This document shows, one piece after another, positions 34,160 through 45,417 of a stretch of DNA of 64,000 nucleotides. A program made the translations under genes and the position numbers. The DNA comes from Plantago major (lineage: Eukaryota > Streptophyta > Magnoliopsida > Lamiales > Plantaginaceae): assembly GCA_026545765.1 (NCBI GenBank), contig CM048839.1, positions 57,609,177 through 57,673,176 of the forward strand, written 5' to 3'. The number at the start of each line of letters is the position of its first letter. Position 1 is the first letter of the stretch. The notes under the pieces are model-generated. The model worked only from the letters and a program-made list of their open reading frames with translations. It was not told the origin of the DNA and did not search any database.

Positions 34160-34440
34160 ATAGAGGTATCATCAAACTAACTCATTCTTAGAGTTAAGCT
34201 TAACATTCAAATTGAGCTTTCGAGTTTGAAAAATCTCATTCTTAAAGTTGTTTTGACAGTTCTCTAGTGGGAAATTGTCCAATTCTTTTAGTTCATTTAC
34301 CATTGGAATTGAGTTTCCGAGTTAGACTGATCCCAATTTTATAATTGAGCTTACCTTTCGAATTGAATTTTGAAGTTTGAATTATTCCTTTATTAAAAAA
34401 CTTGTAGAGTTCCCAAATTAAAATTATCTTATTCTTATAC
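34160..34440. repeat. Degenerate ~60-65-bp tandem repeat, block 2
   Basis: The same phrases as at 32520-33310 (CATTCTTAGAGTT, CATTCAAATTGAG, GAATTGAGTTTCC) return here. The array is interrupted by 0.85 kb of unrelated DNA holding the 33509 MITE, which suggests an insertion split one array. Confidence 0.65.
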
Positions 34441-34997
34441 ATCATGTAACACAACTGAATAAATAGGTTACTTGTAACTGGCTACTACTTTTCGGTCCAA
34501 TCATGTAGATAAACCAATTTTTGGTGTAGATAATCAACTTCATCTTTGTAGTTGTCAGCATTTAGACTCGATTGGCCTGCTCCCAATAATAATACAAATA
34601 CTATCGAAGAAAAATGTATTTATATCAAATAAAATTATATAAAGTACTTAGACAATGCAAAAATTGTTTTTGTTGAAAATTAAAGAAAACATTTGGGTTT
34701 CTCAATTGTATAAAATTAAAGAAAATAGGTAGGTATGGCAATTGGACACCAAATCGTGTATGTAATTTTTTCCCCCTATGGGTTAATTTATGTTCAAACA
34801 CATATTATAGCTTTAGAACATAAATAGGAAGGCAGCAAGTAGTGTTACTTGGTGTGAGGGTGTATAAAATTAGTTGCCAAATTGACAACAAATTTTATGA
34901 TTTTGATATATATAGTTGACTAAAAATAGAGAAAGAGGCATAAGATTATGGAGATAATTTGTTGGCAAAATTACAAATTTACTATTAATAGTAAATA
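34441..34997. other. AT-rich DNA without recognised features
   Basis: No gene or repeat boundary recognised. Confidence 0.4.
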
Positions 34998-35727
34998 CTC
35001 CCTAGCTAGTCTATTTCATTCAACTTTGTGGACTGGGTGGTCTGCCCGAGAGGAGTATTGAACTGTATCTAAGTGTGTGGCTGGCTGGGAGTCGCCTAGT
35101 TTTGTGGCCTTCTTCGTTGTATTTCGAGTTTGGCCTGTTGGCTGTTGGAGTGTGATTTTGGCCAGGTTTGTTTGAATCCTTCCCTTATTCTTCTATTGGA
35201 CGCCTTTACGGTCAATCACCAATTCTTCTTTCTCCCTCTTCTGATTGGTATTCCGCCGTTCATGTTCGGTTTCCGTACCTAACTCTTGGCTCGACACATC
35301 GGTGTTGTGACATACTAGACGATGGGATGGCCCGGAGTTCGTCTGGTGGAGGGTCTAAGTTGACTCTGGGTTTGGGGAAATTTTGGTCGTTTCACTGCCT
35401 TCGGCGTCTAGTGGTTTGGATATTTTGGTGTTAGGTAATTGTCTTTGAGTTGTATTATGTTGGTACTGTAGCTGGTGTTCCGGATTTTCGATCGAGGAAT
35501 AATATTTTAACTTCTTCAAAAAAAAAATTCAACTTTGAATTACTCATATAATACTTGTAATGTATTTAAAAAATATATATAGTGAAAATTTAAAAATTAA
35601 TATTTAATAATATGAATTTTAAAAAAAAAATACCAACATTATTTATAAGTAATTCACAAACCAAATTTGTAAGTGTTGATCAGAAAAAGTTAAACGGGCA
35701 AATAAAACTGGGACAAAGGGAAGGGAG
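34998..35727. mobile_element. Stowaway-type MITE carrying a retroposon
   Basis: Left end CTCCCTAGCTAGTCTATTTC after TA (34996-34997). Right end, as reverse complement, is CTCCCTTCCCTTTGTCCCAG before TA (35728-35729). The MITE proper is about 220 bp. The other 509 bp is an insertion with its own target duplication. Internal similarity between the two ends is moderate, so pairing them is an inference supported by the insertion structure. Confidence 0.65.
35029..35526 (+). mobile_element. Poly(A) retroposon (5'-truncated LINE or SINE)
   Basis: A 498-bp insert ending in an A tract and flanked by the 11-bp direct repeat ATTCAACTTTG at 35018-35028 and 35527-35537. It is GC-richer than its surroundings. 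The 3' end (GAGGAATAATATTTTAAC before the A tract) resembles plant L1 3' ends. No RNA polymerase III A or B box was seen at its start, so a LINE 3' fragment is preferred over a SINE. Confidence 0.85.
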
Positions 35728-35953
35728 TATAATTTTCTTCTAATCTTATACGTAAATTCCCAATTCACTATTAATAGTATAATTTTATTATCTGATCCTA
35801 TAATTTCGATTCGATTCTCCATAACTTCCATGGGTTTATTGTATTTTTTATTAGATTGATATAAATTTTAAAAGTAAAATTACAAAAAAATAGTAAACAG
35901 AGTGTGCGTAAGAGACTGTTTATGTACATTTAGTTGAATTTTTTGGATTACTA

Positions 35954-36156
35954 CTCCATCCACCCCACAAATCTCCATACATTACTAACAAATGAAGCTA
36001 TCACAAACCCAACAAACCATTAAAATCTTATATCTACACTAAACTTACTCATTTAACCATTAAAAGTGCTTCCCACATTTTTATATTTTATCATACGATA
36101 TTAATTTTTCACATAAAACTATGCACCGACCTTAAAATATTTCGGGACATTGTGAG
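35954..36156. mobile_element. Stowaway-type MITE
   Basis: 203 bp with TA on both sides (35952-35953 and 36157-36158). Ends are CTCCATCCACCCCACAAATC and, on the other strand, CTCACAATGTCCCGAAATAT. These are diverged forms of the CTCCCTCCGTCCC end. Confidence 0.7.
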
Positions 36157-36158
36157 TA

Positions 36159-37348
36159 CAACAGAAACAAAAGTATCACAAATCCACTTCATTCTTTCCT
36201 TATAAAGAAGACCAGCTAGAGAATAGCAAAATTTACATGGATTAAGTGCATATATTACATTTTAATTTAATCACCTTCAATGATGATAGGTGTTATTATA
36301 ATAACACTCGTTGCCAGTAGAACAACATGGCATTATCTATCAATGCATATGTATACCCAAATTTTGTCTTTTGAAAATCAAAGTCATACATCAATCCAAA
36401 CGCCTCTAAAACTAATACATTAAAAATTGAAAATAAACAACTATTTGATATTGTAACTCAGCAAAATCTATTAGTTAACAGCATGTGCCACTAACTCCTT
36501 TGTACTATTTTCCTTGATAATGTTTAGATTGTACGGCAACATTCATTAAAGCAAATCCATCGTCTTCATTCCGTAAACACAAAATTTCTCCTGCAAAAGA
36601 TTAAATAAATGTTAATAATAAATATTGGTACATGCAAAAGGGAGTAAATACTTTTGTATTTACCAACCAAAGATTTGCGTAGTACAGCTTCGGGATTTCG
36701 TGAAACATAAACAACGTCAATTAAGAACTGCTTCTGAAATTATATTGGATGCACTGATACAAATCTCTTAAGTACGTGTTTGTTCATCCCAAACTTGTGA
36801 AGTAGCAGACAACTAATAGGATCAAATAAAAGCAACTATATAATATTTGATAAGTAATACAATTTAGAAGACGATATAAAAATACAGATTAAATACCTGA
36901 CAACGTAATTTGCCCAATGAAGTAGTGAATGAGTTGCAACTTCACTAAGTATATGAAATAACGATTTCAATTGGGAATTCTGGACACGAAAGATGATGAT
37001 TCTTAATTGGTTGCTGCATACTTGATAGATTAACGGTATTCGCGATTCATCTATGTTTACATGTTTGTTATGCTTTAGTGTTAAATAGTATGATAATAAA
37101 TGAGATGAATTCAGAACATTTATAATAAAATTTACATTCATGAGTAGCTGATTTCAAAGATGATTTATGATGATTTTTTGGATTAGTTTGTGGTGAACAC
37201 GTAACATATGAACAACATGAATCGGTGGGCATAATAATAGGAAAATGTAACAATTAAATATCTTTTTAGTCAAATTAGGTGTGCTGGAAAAAACAAAAAT
37301 TCCGAAGATTGATAATTCATTTTTTGTTGGCTTCAATTTGCCATCATC
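36159..37348. other. AT-rich DNA without recognised features
   Basis: Only short open frames. No domain, PBS or terminal repeat recognised. The last five bases before 37354 form the target duplication of the next element. Confidence 0.4.
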
Positions 37349-37353
37349 ACTTA

Positions 37354-39393
37354 TGTCACGCTCCAAAACCAAATCACTTTGGCGCGACCGGCCGTCTATC
37401 GTGAGATGGGCGCACGCCAAGACGAAGCCTACTTAAATCCTTCAATACATTAAATAATCTCAGAGTGGTAAACAACAGAGCGTCTAAAATCCCATAAACA
37501 GTAATTACAATAATAATTACAAGTCCTCAGTACATAACAACCACCTCAACGGTACAAATCATCATATTCAATACAAAACTCAGAGTACGCTAGAACTACT
37601 AAAAGTCTTCACAAGATCCACCATCCGTCTATCGGGTTCCACTCTACTGTACCATCCAGTGTCACTTCACTTACTAAATATCTGAAAGGGTGTGTAAGAG
37701 TGAGCCTCAATGACATTTCTATCGGATCAAGTAGCGTAGTAAAACATACATATTTATATATACACAGTAACAATTCACATATCCAAAATCAGAACATGGA
37801 GTACTTTCACAAAATAGTAAGACAGTAGTTTAGCTCAATCAGATTTTACACTAGGCCACTATTAGATCCCGTGACAGGGAAGATGGCATACATAACAGTA
37901 ACAGTAGGTTTCCCCGAAAGGAAACATAAACAGTAGGTTTACTAAACAGGAAACAATAACATTAGGTTCCCCGCGGAAAGGAACAGTGAACAGTAGGAAG
38001 TATACTTCTATGCCAATAAACCCTCATGAGAGGTCAGCAGAGCGTAGACAAAACTGAGAGCCAAAACATATTTTATCTCCATGTACAGAAACATAATTTT
38101 CACACGTCACATGCATCATAAAACATACTTTTGGTAATTCACATACTTGATCTTTTTTTCGAATAGACTATTATATCAAGTCAGTCCCATTATTTGATAT
38201 AATAATCACAAGTTATTTGTCAATTGAAAATTATACATATATACATTTTATATCGAAAAATAAAAGCAGAAGTGTCAAAGAAACTCCTCGAATTCCAACT
38301 CAAGCTCAAAATAGCTAAATCTCCAAAGCTCAACGAGCTTCCTCATTCTCCAAGATTTACATGATAATTAATTCAACCTGTCCACCATAGAGCATACGAA
38401 CCTCTTAAACATCCGTCCATTTCCAAACTATTAATTTCCAATACACATATTTATCAGTCCGGGCTTTGTACAGAAGCTTATCACTCAAGCATGATGAATA
38501 CCATCTAATTAACTAAGCAAGTCCACCAAATCCTTTACCCTTTTTAGTCAACCAGCGCCATTATAAATCATAGTGAGTTACTAACAAGAAAAGAGAGTGC
38601 TATGTACCTCATTATCAATTCCAAAATGATGACTTTACCAATATAATCACTTTGCTAGTTAGGGACAAACAACTAGTTCCACTTCCATCAGCAACATGCT
38701 CAACACTATTAGCAAACCAAGGACCAGCTTAATCCAACTCCGTTCAATAACTCAGGCTTCTAGTTCTGCCATAACATCAACCACAATATACATAGACCCC
38801 TCATACCAGAATATGCACAAGATTGTACTATGCCAAACAAATCCCAACACATTCTTTCAGATTCAAAATAGAATTTGAATCGCACAACCTTGAATTGATA
38901 AAGCTGGAGCTTAAGCACATACCTTAAGTAGGAGATGAATTATTAGAGACTACGAGAGATCAGCGTCGGGACGACCGCGGAGGCGCACGGACTGCGCACA
39001 TAGATGCGATGATGGTGTGTGGCTAAGGACGTTGAGGGGGAGGTCAATGAGAGGGACGGGCTGAGGACAATAGTTGAGTGATGATGGGTGGTGATAAGGT
39101 GGAGATTGGCGGCGGTTAATGATAAGGGAGAAGCGTGAGGATGAAGGGAAGAGGCTGATGTCTTTGGGATGACCTGGACTTCACCTTAGTTAACTCATAT
39201 TTTACTTGCAAAACTATACTAACTCAACTTGTCGGTCCAAGCCCGACCCATTAAACTCGATAAATCTTTTCTTAATTTATCGGTCTGTAAAATAATGAGT
39301 AGAAAAATTCCATGCCTCAACTCAATTCAGAATAATTTCTCATTTCCAACTAAATTCGAATAGACAGTCCAATAAAATTTTTGGGATTTTACA
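37354..39393 (-). repeat. 3' LTR of element 1
   Basis: A 2040-bp LTR, nearly identical to the copy starting at 39726 outside one cluster at 37890-37990, where a repeated ACAGTAGG block differs systematically. Confidence 0.9.
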
Positions 39394-39725
39394 TTCCATC
39401 CACCTTAAAAGAAGTTTGGTCCTCAAAACTGAAATCCACTACGCTTCCACGGCGCCGCTTTATAAACCTCAAGTTTTCAAAATCCTCGAATCACATACTT
39501 CATTCCTAATACTTCTCCACCAATCCAAAAATACCACTTACGATAAAACCGCACCAATCCTCGAAAAGACTAGCCTAAGCACCTCAAAGATACAAAGATT
39601 CCTAGGTTCCTCAAAGATTCTAACTTAACTCCTCGAGTTTTCCCTTCATCCAAATCGACACTTCATATAATAAACCATGGGACCTTCACCCAACAAACCG
39701 GAAACCTAGGCTCTGATACCACTTT
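39394..39725 (-). other. Internal domain of element 1 (PPT to PBS)
   Basis: 332 bp without any reading frame of note. On the minus strand the PBS TGGTATCAGAGCC (39709-39721) lies four bases after the 5' LTR end. The purine tract AAGGTGGATGGAA lies directly before TGTAAAATCC of the 3' LTR. Much of it aligns with the internal domain of element 2 (42941-43239). Confidence 0.88.
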
Positions 39726-40950
39726 TGCCACGCTCCAAAACCAAATCACTTTGGCGCGACCGGCCGTCTATCGTGAGATGGGCTCACGCCAAGACGAAGC
39801 CTACTTAAATCCTCAAATACATGAAATAATCTCAGAGTGGTAAACAACAGAGCGTCTAAAATCCCAAACAGTAATTACAATAATAATTACAAGTCCTCAG
39901 TACATAACAACCACCTCAACGGTACAAATCATCGTATACAATACAAATATCAGAGTACGCTACAACTACTAAAAGTCTTCACAAGATCCACCATCCGTCT
40001 ACCGGGTTCCACTCTACTGTACCATCTAGTGTCACTTCACTTACTAAATATCTGAAAGGGGTGTAAGGGTGAGCCTCAATAACATTTCTACCGGATCAAG
40101 TAGCGTAGTATAACATACATATTTATATACACACGGTAACAATTCACATATCCAAAATCAGAACATGGAGTACCTTCACAAAACAGTAAGACAGTAGGTT
40201 AGCTCAATTAGATTTTACACTAAGTCACTATTAGATCCCGTGGTAGGGAAGATGGCATACATATGATAAGATGGGTTTTCCGAAGGAAACATAAGCGATG
40301 GGTTTCCTAAACAGCGGAAACAATAACGATGGGTTTCCACGGAAAGGAACGATGTGATGGGAAGTATACTTCTATGTCAATAAACCCTACAGAGGTCAGT
40401 ATGAGCGTAGGTAAAACTGAGAGCCAAAACATATTTTATCTACATGTACAGAAACATAATTTTCACACGTCACATGCATCATAAAACATACTTTTGAGAA
40501 TTCACATACTTGATCCTTTTTTTCGAATAGACTATTATATCAAGTTCCATTAATTATATAATAACCACAAGTTGTTCGTCAATAGAAAATTATACATATA
40601 CATTTTATATCAAAAAATAAAAGCAAAAGTGTCAAAAAAACCCCTTACATCGAATTCCAACTCAAGCTCAAAATAGCTAAATCTCCAAAGCTCAACGAGC
40701 TTTCTCATTCTCCAGGATTTACATGATAATTCGACCTGTCCACCATAGAGCATACGAACCTCTTAAACATCCGTCCATTTCCAAACTACTAATTTCCAAT
40801 ACACATATTTATGAGTTCGGGCTTTGTACAGAAGCTTATCACTCAAGCATGATGAATACCATCTAATTAACTAAGCAAGTCCACCAACTCCTTTACCCTT
40901 TTTAGTCAACCAGCGCCATTATAACTCATAGTGAGTTACTAACAAGAAAA

Positions 40951-42940
40951 TGTCACGCTCCAAAACCAAAATCACTTTAGCGCGACCGGCCGTCTATCGT
41001 GCAATGGGCTCACGTCAAGACAAAGCCTTCTTTTAATCCTCAAATACATAAATTATCTCAGAGTGGTATAACAGAGCATTTAAAAATCCCATATACAATA
41101 CTATTACAAGTCCTCAATACAGAATAACAATCCCAACAGTACAAATATCTTATACAATACAATAGAAATCGCAGAGTCGCAGCACCTCCTAAACAGCCTT
41201 CACATATACGTCATCTGACTACCGTCTCAACTCCAAAGTATCGTCGTCCAATCACTTATTAAATATCTAAAAAAATGTGTAAGGGTGAGCTACTGACACT
41301 TTTACCCGGATTAAGTACATATGAAAAGTTTACATACATATACACTCCATTTTTATATCAAACATAGTCGAAAATCATTTTGCATGGAACACATGTCACA
41401 ATACACTATTCACATTTAGCTCGAATCAAATATACACTACGGCCACACAAACCGTGATAGCACACAGGCCGGCTTTCACATAACATATCCCCTAACACAA
41501 TAGGGGTCCACAAACATAACATAAGGGAGTACTCCAAAGCACGACATTCCCCCGAAAGGGTCACACACTTCATAGGCATATCGATGAGCTTAAACGTACG
41601 TACACATAATCCATGCTTTATAAAATCACTTTCACAAATCGCATGCACAGACAAAACATTTTGGGATACACATATTTGATCCTTTTTTTGAATAGACTAT
41701 TATATCAAGTCCCATAACATGATATAATAACCATAAGTTATTTTTCAATCGAAAACTATACATATATATACATTTTATATCGAAAAATAAAAGCAAAAGT
41801 GTCAAGAGTTCCCCTTACCTCAAGGTCGATACGAATCCAACTTAATAGCCAACCACAAAACTCCAACTTGCAACTCAAATTTCTCCAAAGTCCTTGACCC
41901 TTAAAATCCTCCCAAAACACCACTTGCTAACTCCACAAAGCCTCCACTTCAGTTTAAAAGGTTGAAACACAGATAACGGGTAGAAAGGTAATTTTCTGGA
42001 GCTAGGAAAAATAGGAATAAATGGTGGAAGGGCGTAATTATGGTTCTATAACGTTCAGGGTAATACGGTAATTTTCTGGGCACAAACGAGGCTTAAAAAT
42101 AATATGATACAAAAACTGTCTCCACCAAGGCTTGAACCACCAACCTCCTGCAAGGTATCACCATAGCCAACCAACTGAGCTAGCAACAATCTTGTTCTAT
42201 AACTCGCAGAAAACTAATTATAACTCAGTGATGTCAGCTTCTGTGAATTGGTGCGATCTCAGGGGCAAAATAGGCAAGTCACGAGTCTGGAGCTAAACTT
42301 AAATTACTGAAACTCGGTTTATTATACGGGGGTCCCTGCGAGCTTCAAATTCTCAAAAGGAAGGGCTTTATGTTTTCAAAAACCTCAAACTAGTCCCTGC
42401 GAATCCGAAAAGTTTCCAAACTTCCTAAAATCGAACAAAACTCCTCCAAATCCAAGCAAAGGCTACGGAAATCAATTGCCCATCAACTCCTCCATTCAAA
42501 TCGATGAATAACAACCCCAAAACAACACCAATCAGCCCAAATCGAATTGTGGATTCGATCTCCATGTTTCCGGTCTAATTTTGCGATTCAAACCCCCACG
42601 CTTCAATCGTTTCCGGTTCGATTCGATGAGGCTGGGTGGGGGAGAGGCGTGGAGGCAGTAGTAGAGGTAGAGCGGAGGAAGAAAGCGAGGTGTGAGGAGG
42701 CGAAATGATGGGTTTGGGATAACCTATATTCACCTTAGATAAACTCATATTTTACTTGCAAAATATATCAGCCCAACTTGTTAAATTAAGCCCGATCGAT
42801 AAAATCGATAAATCTCTTCTTATTTATCGATCTGTAAAATAACGACTAGTAAAATTTCGTGCCTCAACTCAAGTCAGAATAATTTCTCGGCTCCGAATTA
42901 AATTCAAGACGGTCCGAAAAATAAATAACGGGTTATTACA
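40951..42940 (-). repeat. 3' LTR of element 2 (full length)
   Basis: 1990 bp. It retains the segment 42051-42570, with a tRNA-like sequence, that is missing from the partner LTR. Confidence 0.88.
42119..42190 (-). other. tRNA-like sequence in the LTR of element 2
   Basis: The minus strand has a perfect A-box-like TAGCTCAGTTGG (42171-42182) and, about 32 bases later, a B-box-like GGTTCAAGCC (42129-42138), the spacing of a tRNA or SINE head. The anticodon arm does not fold cleanly, so this is a decayed tRNA-derived sequence and not a working tRNA gene. Confidence 0.6.
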
Positions 42941-43239
42941 TCCTCCCCTCCTTAAAAGAAGTTTCCTCCTGGAAACTTAACTCCACTACGCTTCCATTGC
43001 GCTAAACTGACAAACATCCGATTTTCTAAACCTCGAAAAGACTAACCTAAGCACTTCGAAAATACTAACCTAGGTTCCTCAAAGATCCTAACCTAACTCA
43101 TCGAGATTTCACTTCATCCAAATCGACACTTCACATATTCAAACATGGGACCTACACCCAACCAAACCGGAACCATATTTCTTCACAGATTCTAGCCTAG
43201 GCTCCTCAAAGATCATAAACTTGGCTCTGATACCACTTT
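42941..43239 (-). other. Internal domain of element 2 (PPT to PBS)
   Basis: 299 bp with no ORF. Flanked by the purine tract at 42941-42953 and the iMet PBS at 43223-43235. Similar to the internal domain of element 1, so this minimal structure is inherited by the family and is not a chance deletion. Confidence 0.88.
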
Positions 43240-44608
43240 TGTCACGCCCCAAAACCAAAATCACTTTAGCGCGACCGGCCGTCTATCGTGAGATGGGCTC
43301 ACGCCAAAACGAAGCCTTCCTTTAATCCTCAAATACATAAATTATCTCAGAGTGGTATAACAGAGCATCTAAAAATCCCATATACAATACTATTACAAGT
43401 CCTCAATACAGAATAATAATTCCAACAGTACAAATATCTTATACAATACAATAGAAATCTCAGAGTCACAGCACCTTCTAAACAGCCTTCACATATCCGT
43501 CATCTGACTACCGTCTCAACTCCAAAGTATCGTCGTCCAATCACTTATTAAATATCTAAAAAAAATGTGTAAGGGTGAGCTCATGACACTTTTACCCGGA
43601 TTAAGTACATATGAAAAGTTTACATACATATACACTCCAGTTTTATATCAAACATAGTCGAAAATCATTTTGCATGAAACACATGTCACAATACACTATT
43701 CACATTTAGCTCGAATCAAATATACACTGATACCATAAAGTGGTGGCACATGCAAACTTTCATAACATATCCCCTAACAAAATAGGGTCCACAAACATAA
43801 CATAGAGTACTCAAAGACGACATTCCCCGAAAGGTCACACACTTCATAGGCATATCGATGAGCATAAGCGTGCGTACATAATCCATGCTTTATAAAATCA
43901 CTTTCACAAATCGCATGCAGAAAAACATTTTGGGATACACATATGATCCTTTTTTGAATAGACTATTATATCAAGTCATAACATGATATAATACCATAAG
44001 TTATTTTTCAATCGAAAACTATACATATATATACATTTTATATCGAAAATAAAAGCAAAAGTGTCGAGTTACTACGCCGAGGTCGTCTGAATCCAACTTA
44101 ATAGCCAACCACAAAACTCCAACTTGCAACTCAAATTTCTCCAAAGTACTTGACCCTTGAAATCCTCCCAAAACACCACTTGCTAACTCCACAAAGCCTC
44201 AACTTCAGTTTAAAAGGTCGAAACACAGATAACGGGTAAAAAGGTAATTTTCTGGAGCTAGGAAAAATAGGAATAAATGGTGGAATGGCATAATTATGGT
44301 TCTATAATAATTTCCGGTCTAATTTTGCGATTCAAACCCCCACGCTTCAATCGTTTCCGGTTCGATTCGATGAGGCTGGGTGGGGGAGAGGCGTGGAGGC
44401 AGTAGTAGAGGTAGAGCGGAGGAAGACGAGGCTGATGGGTTTGGGATAACCTATCTTCACCTTAGATAAACTCATATTTTACTTGCAAAAATATATCAGG
44501 CCCAACTTGTCGGTTTAAGCCCAATCCAATAAACTCGATATTCAGAATAATTTCTCGTCTCCGAATTAAATTCAAACCGATCCGAAAAATAAATTCCGAG
44601 GTATTACA
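43240..44608 (-). repeat. 5' LTR of element 2 (internally deleted)
   Basis: 1369 bp. Aligns with 40951-42940 but lacks the segment matching 42051-42570, with a short filler TAA at the junction near 44308, and about 85 bp near 44540. Confidence 0.85.
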
Positions 44609-45417
44609 AAAATAGAGTGTTATGTACCTCATTATCAATTCCAAAATGATGACTTTACCAATATAATCACTTTGCTAGTTAGGGACAAACAACTAGTTCC
44701 ACTTCCATCAGCAACATGCTCAACACTATTAGCAAACCAAGGACCAGCTTAATCCAACTCCGTTCAATAACTCGGCTTCTAGTTCTGCCACAACATCAAC
44801 CACAATATATATAGACCCCTCATACCAGAATATGCACAAGATTGTACTATGCCAAACAAATCCCAACACATTCTTTCAGATTCAAAATAGAATTTGAATC
44901 GCACAACCTTGAATTGATAAAGCTGGAGCTTAAGCACATACCTTAAGTAGGAGATGAATTATTAGAGACTACGAGAGATCAGCGTCGGGACGACCGCGGA
45001 GGCGCACGGACTGCGCACATAGATGCGATGATGGTGTGTGGCTAAGGACGTTGAGGGGGAGGTCAATGAGAGGGACGGGCTGAGGACAATAGTTGAGTGA
45101 TGATGGGTGGTGATAAGGTGGAGATTGGCGGCGGTTAATGATAAGGGAGAAGCGTGAGGATGAAGGGAAGAGGCTGATGTCTTTGGGATGACCTGGACTT
45201 CACCTGAGTTAACTCATATTTTACTTGCAAAACTATACTAACTCAACTTGTCGGTCCAAGCCCGACCCAATAAACTCGATAAATCTTTTCTTAATTTATC
45301 GGTCTGTAAAATAATGAGTAGAAAAATTTCATGCCTCAACTCAATTCAGAATAATTTCTCGTCTCCAACTAAATTCGAATAGACAGTCCAATAAAATTTT
45401 CAGGATTTTACAACTTA

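Larger units (their letters stand above)
40951..44608 (-). mobile_element. Non-autonomous LTR retrotransposon 2, nested in element 1
   Basis: LTRs 40951-42940 (1990 bp) and 43240-44608 (1369 bp) flank a 299-bp internal domain with the same PBS (43223-43235, minus) and a PPT AAGGAGGGGAGGA next to TGTAATAACC. Flanks share AAAA, an imperfect 5-bp duplication. LTR sequence is related to element 1 but clearly a different subfamily. The right LTR has lost about 0.5 kb and about 85 bp relative to the left. Confidence 0.9.
37354..45412 (-). mobile_element. Non-autonomous LTR retrotransposon 1 (long LTRs, tiny internal domain)
   Basis: Two LTRs of about 2.03-2.04 kb (37354-39393 and 39726-45412 minus its nested insertion) flank a 332-bp internal domain. 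A perfect 5-bp target duplication ACTTA lies at 37349-37353 and 45413-45417. On the minus strand the LTR starts TGTAAAATCC and ends GGAGCGTGACA (left copy). A tRNA-iMet PBS follows the 5' LTR and a purine tract precedes the 3' LTR. No gene is present, so it needs proteins from an autonomous relative, perhaps a Tekay/Del-type chromovirus judging from terminal style. Confidence 0.93.
39726..45412 (-). repeat. 5' LTR of element 1, interrupted by element 2
   Basis: Matches the left LTR from 39726 to 40950 and from 44609 to 45412. The 3658 bp between is element 2. Starts with TGCCACGCTCC where the left LTR has TGTCACGCTCC. Confidence 0.9.

Noticed and set aside
42119-42190. A functional tRNA gene
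   Set aside because: A and B boxes are present but the D stem and anticodon arm do not pair properly, and it lies inside an LTR.
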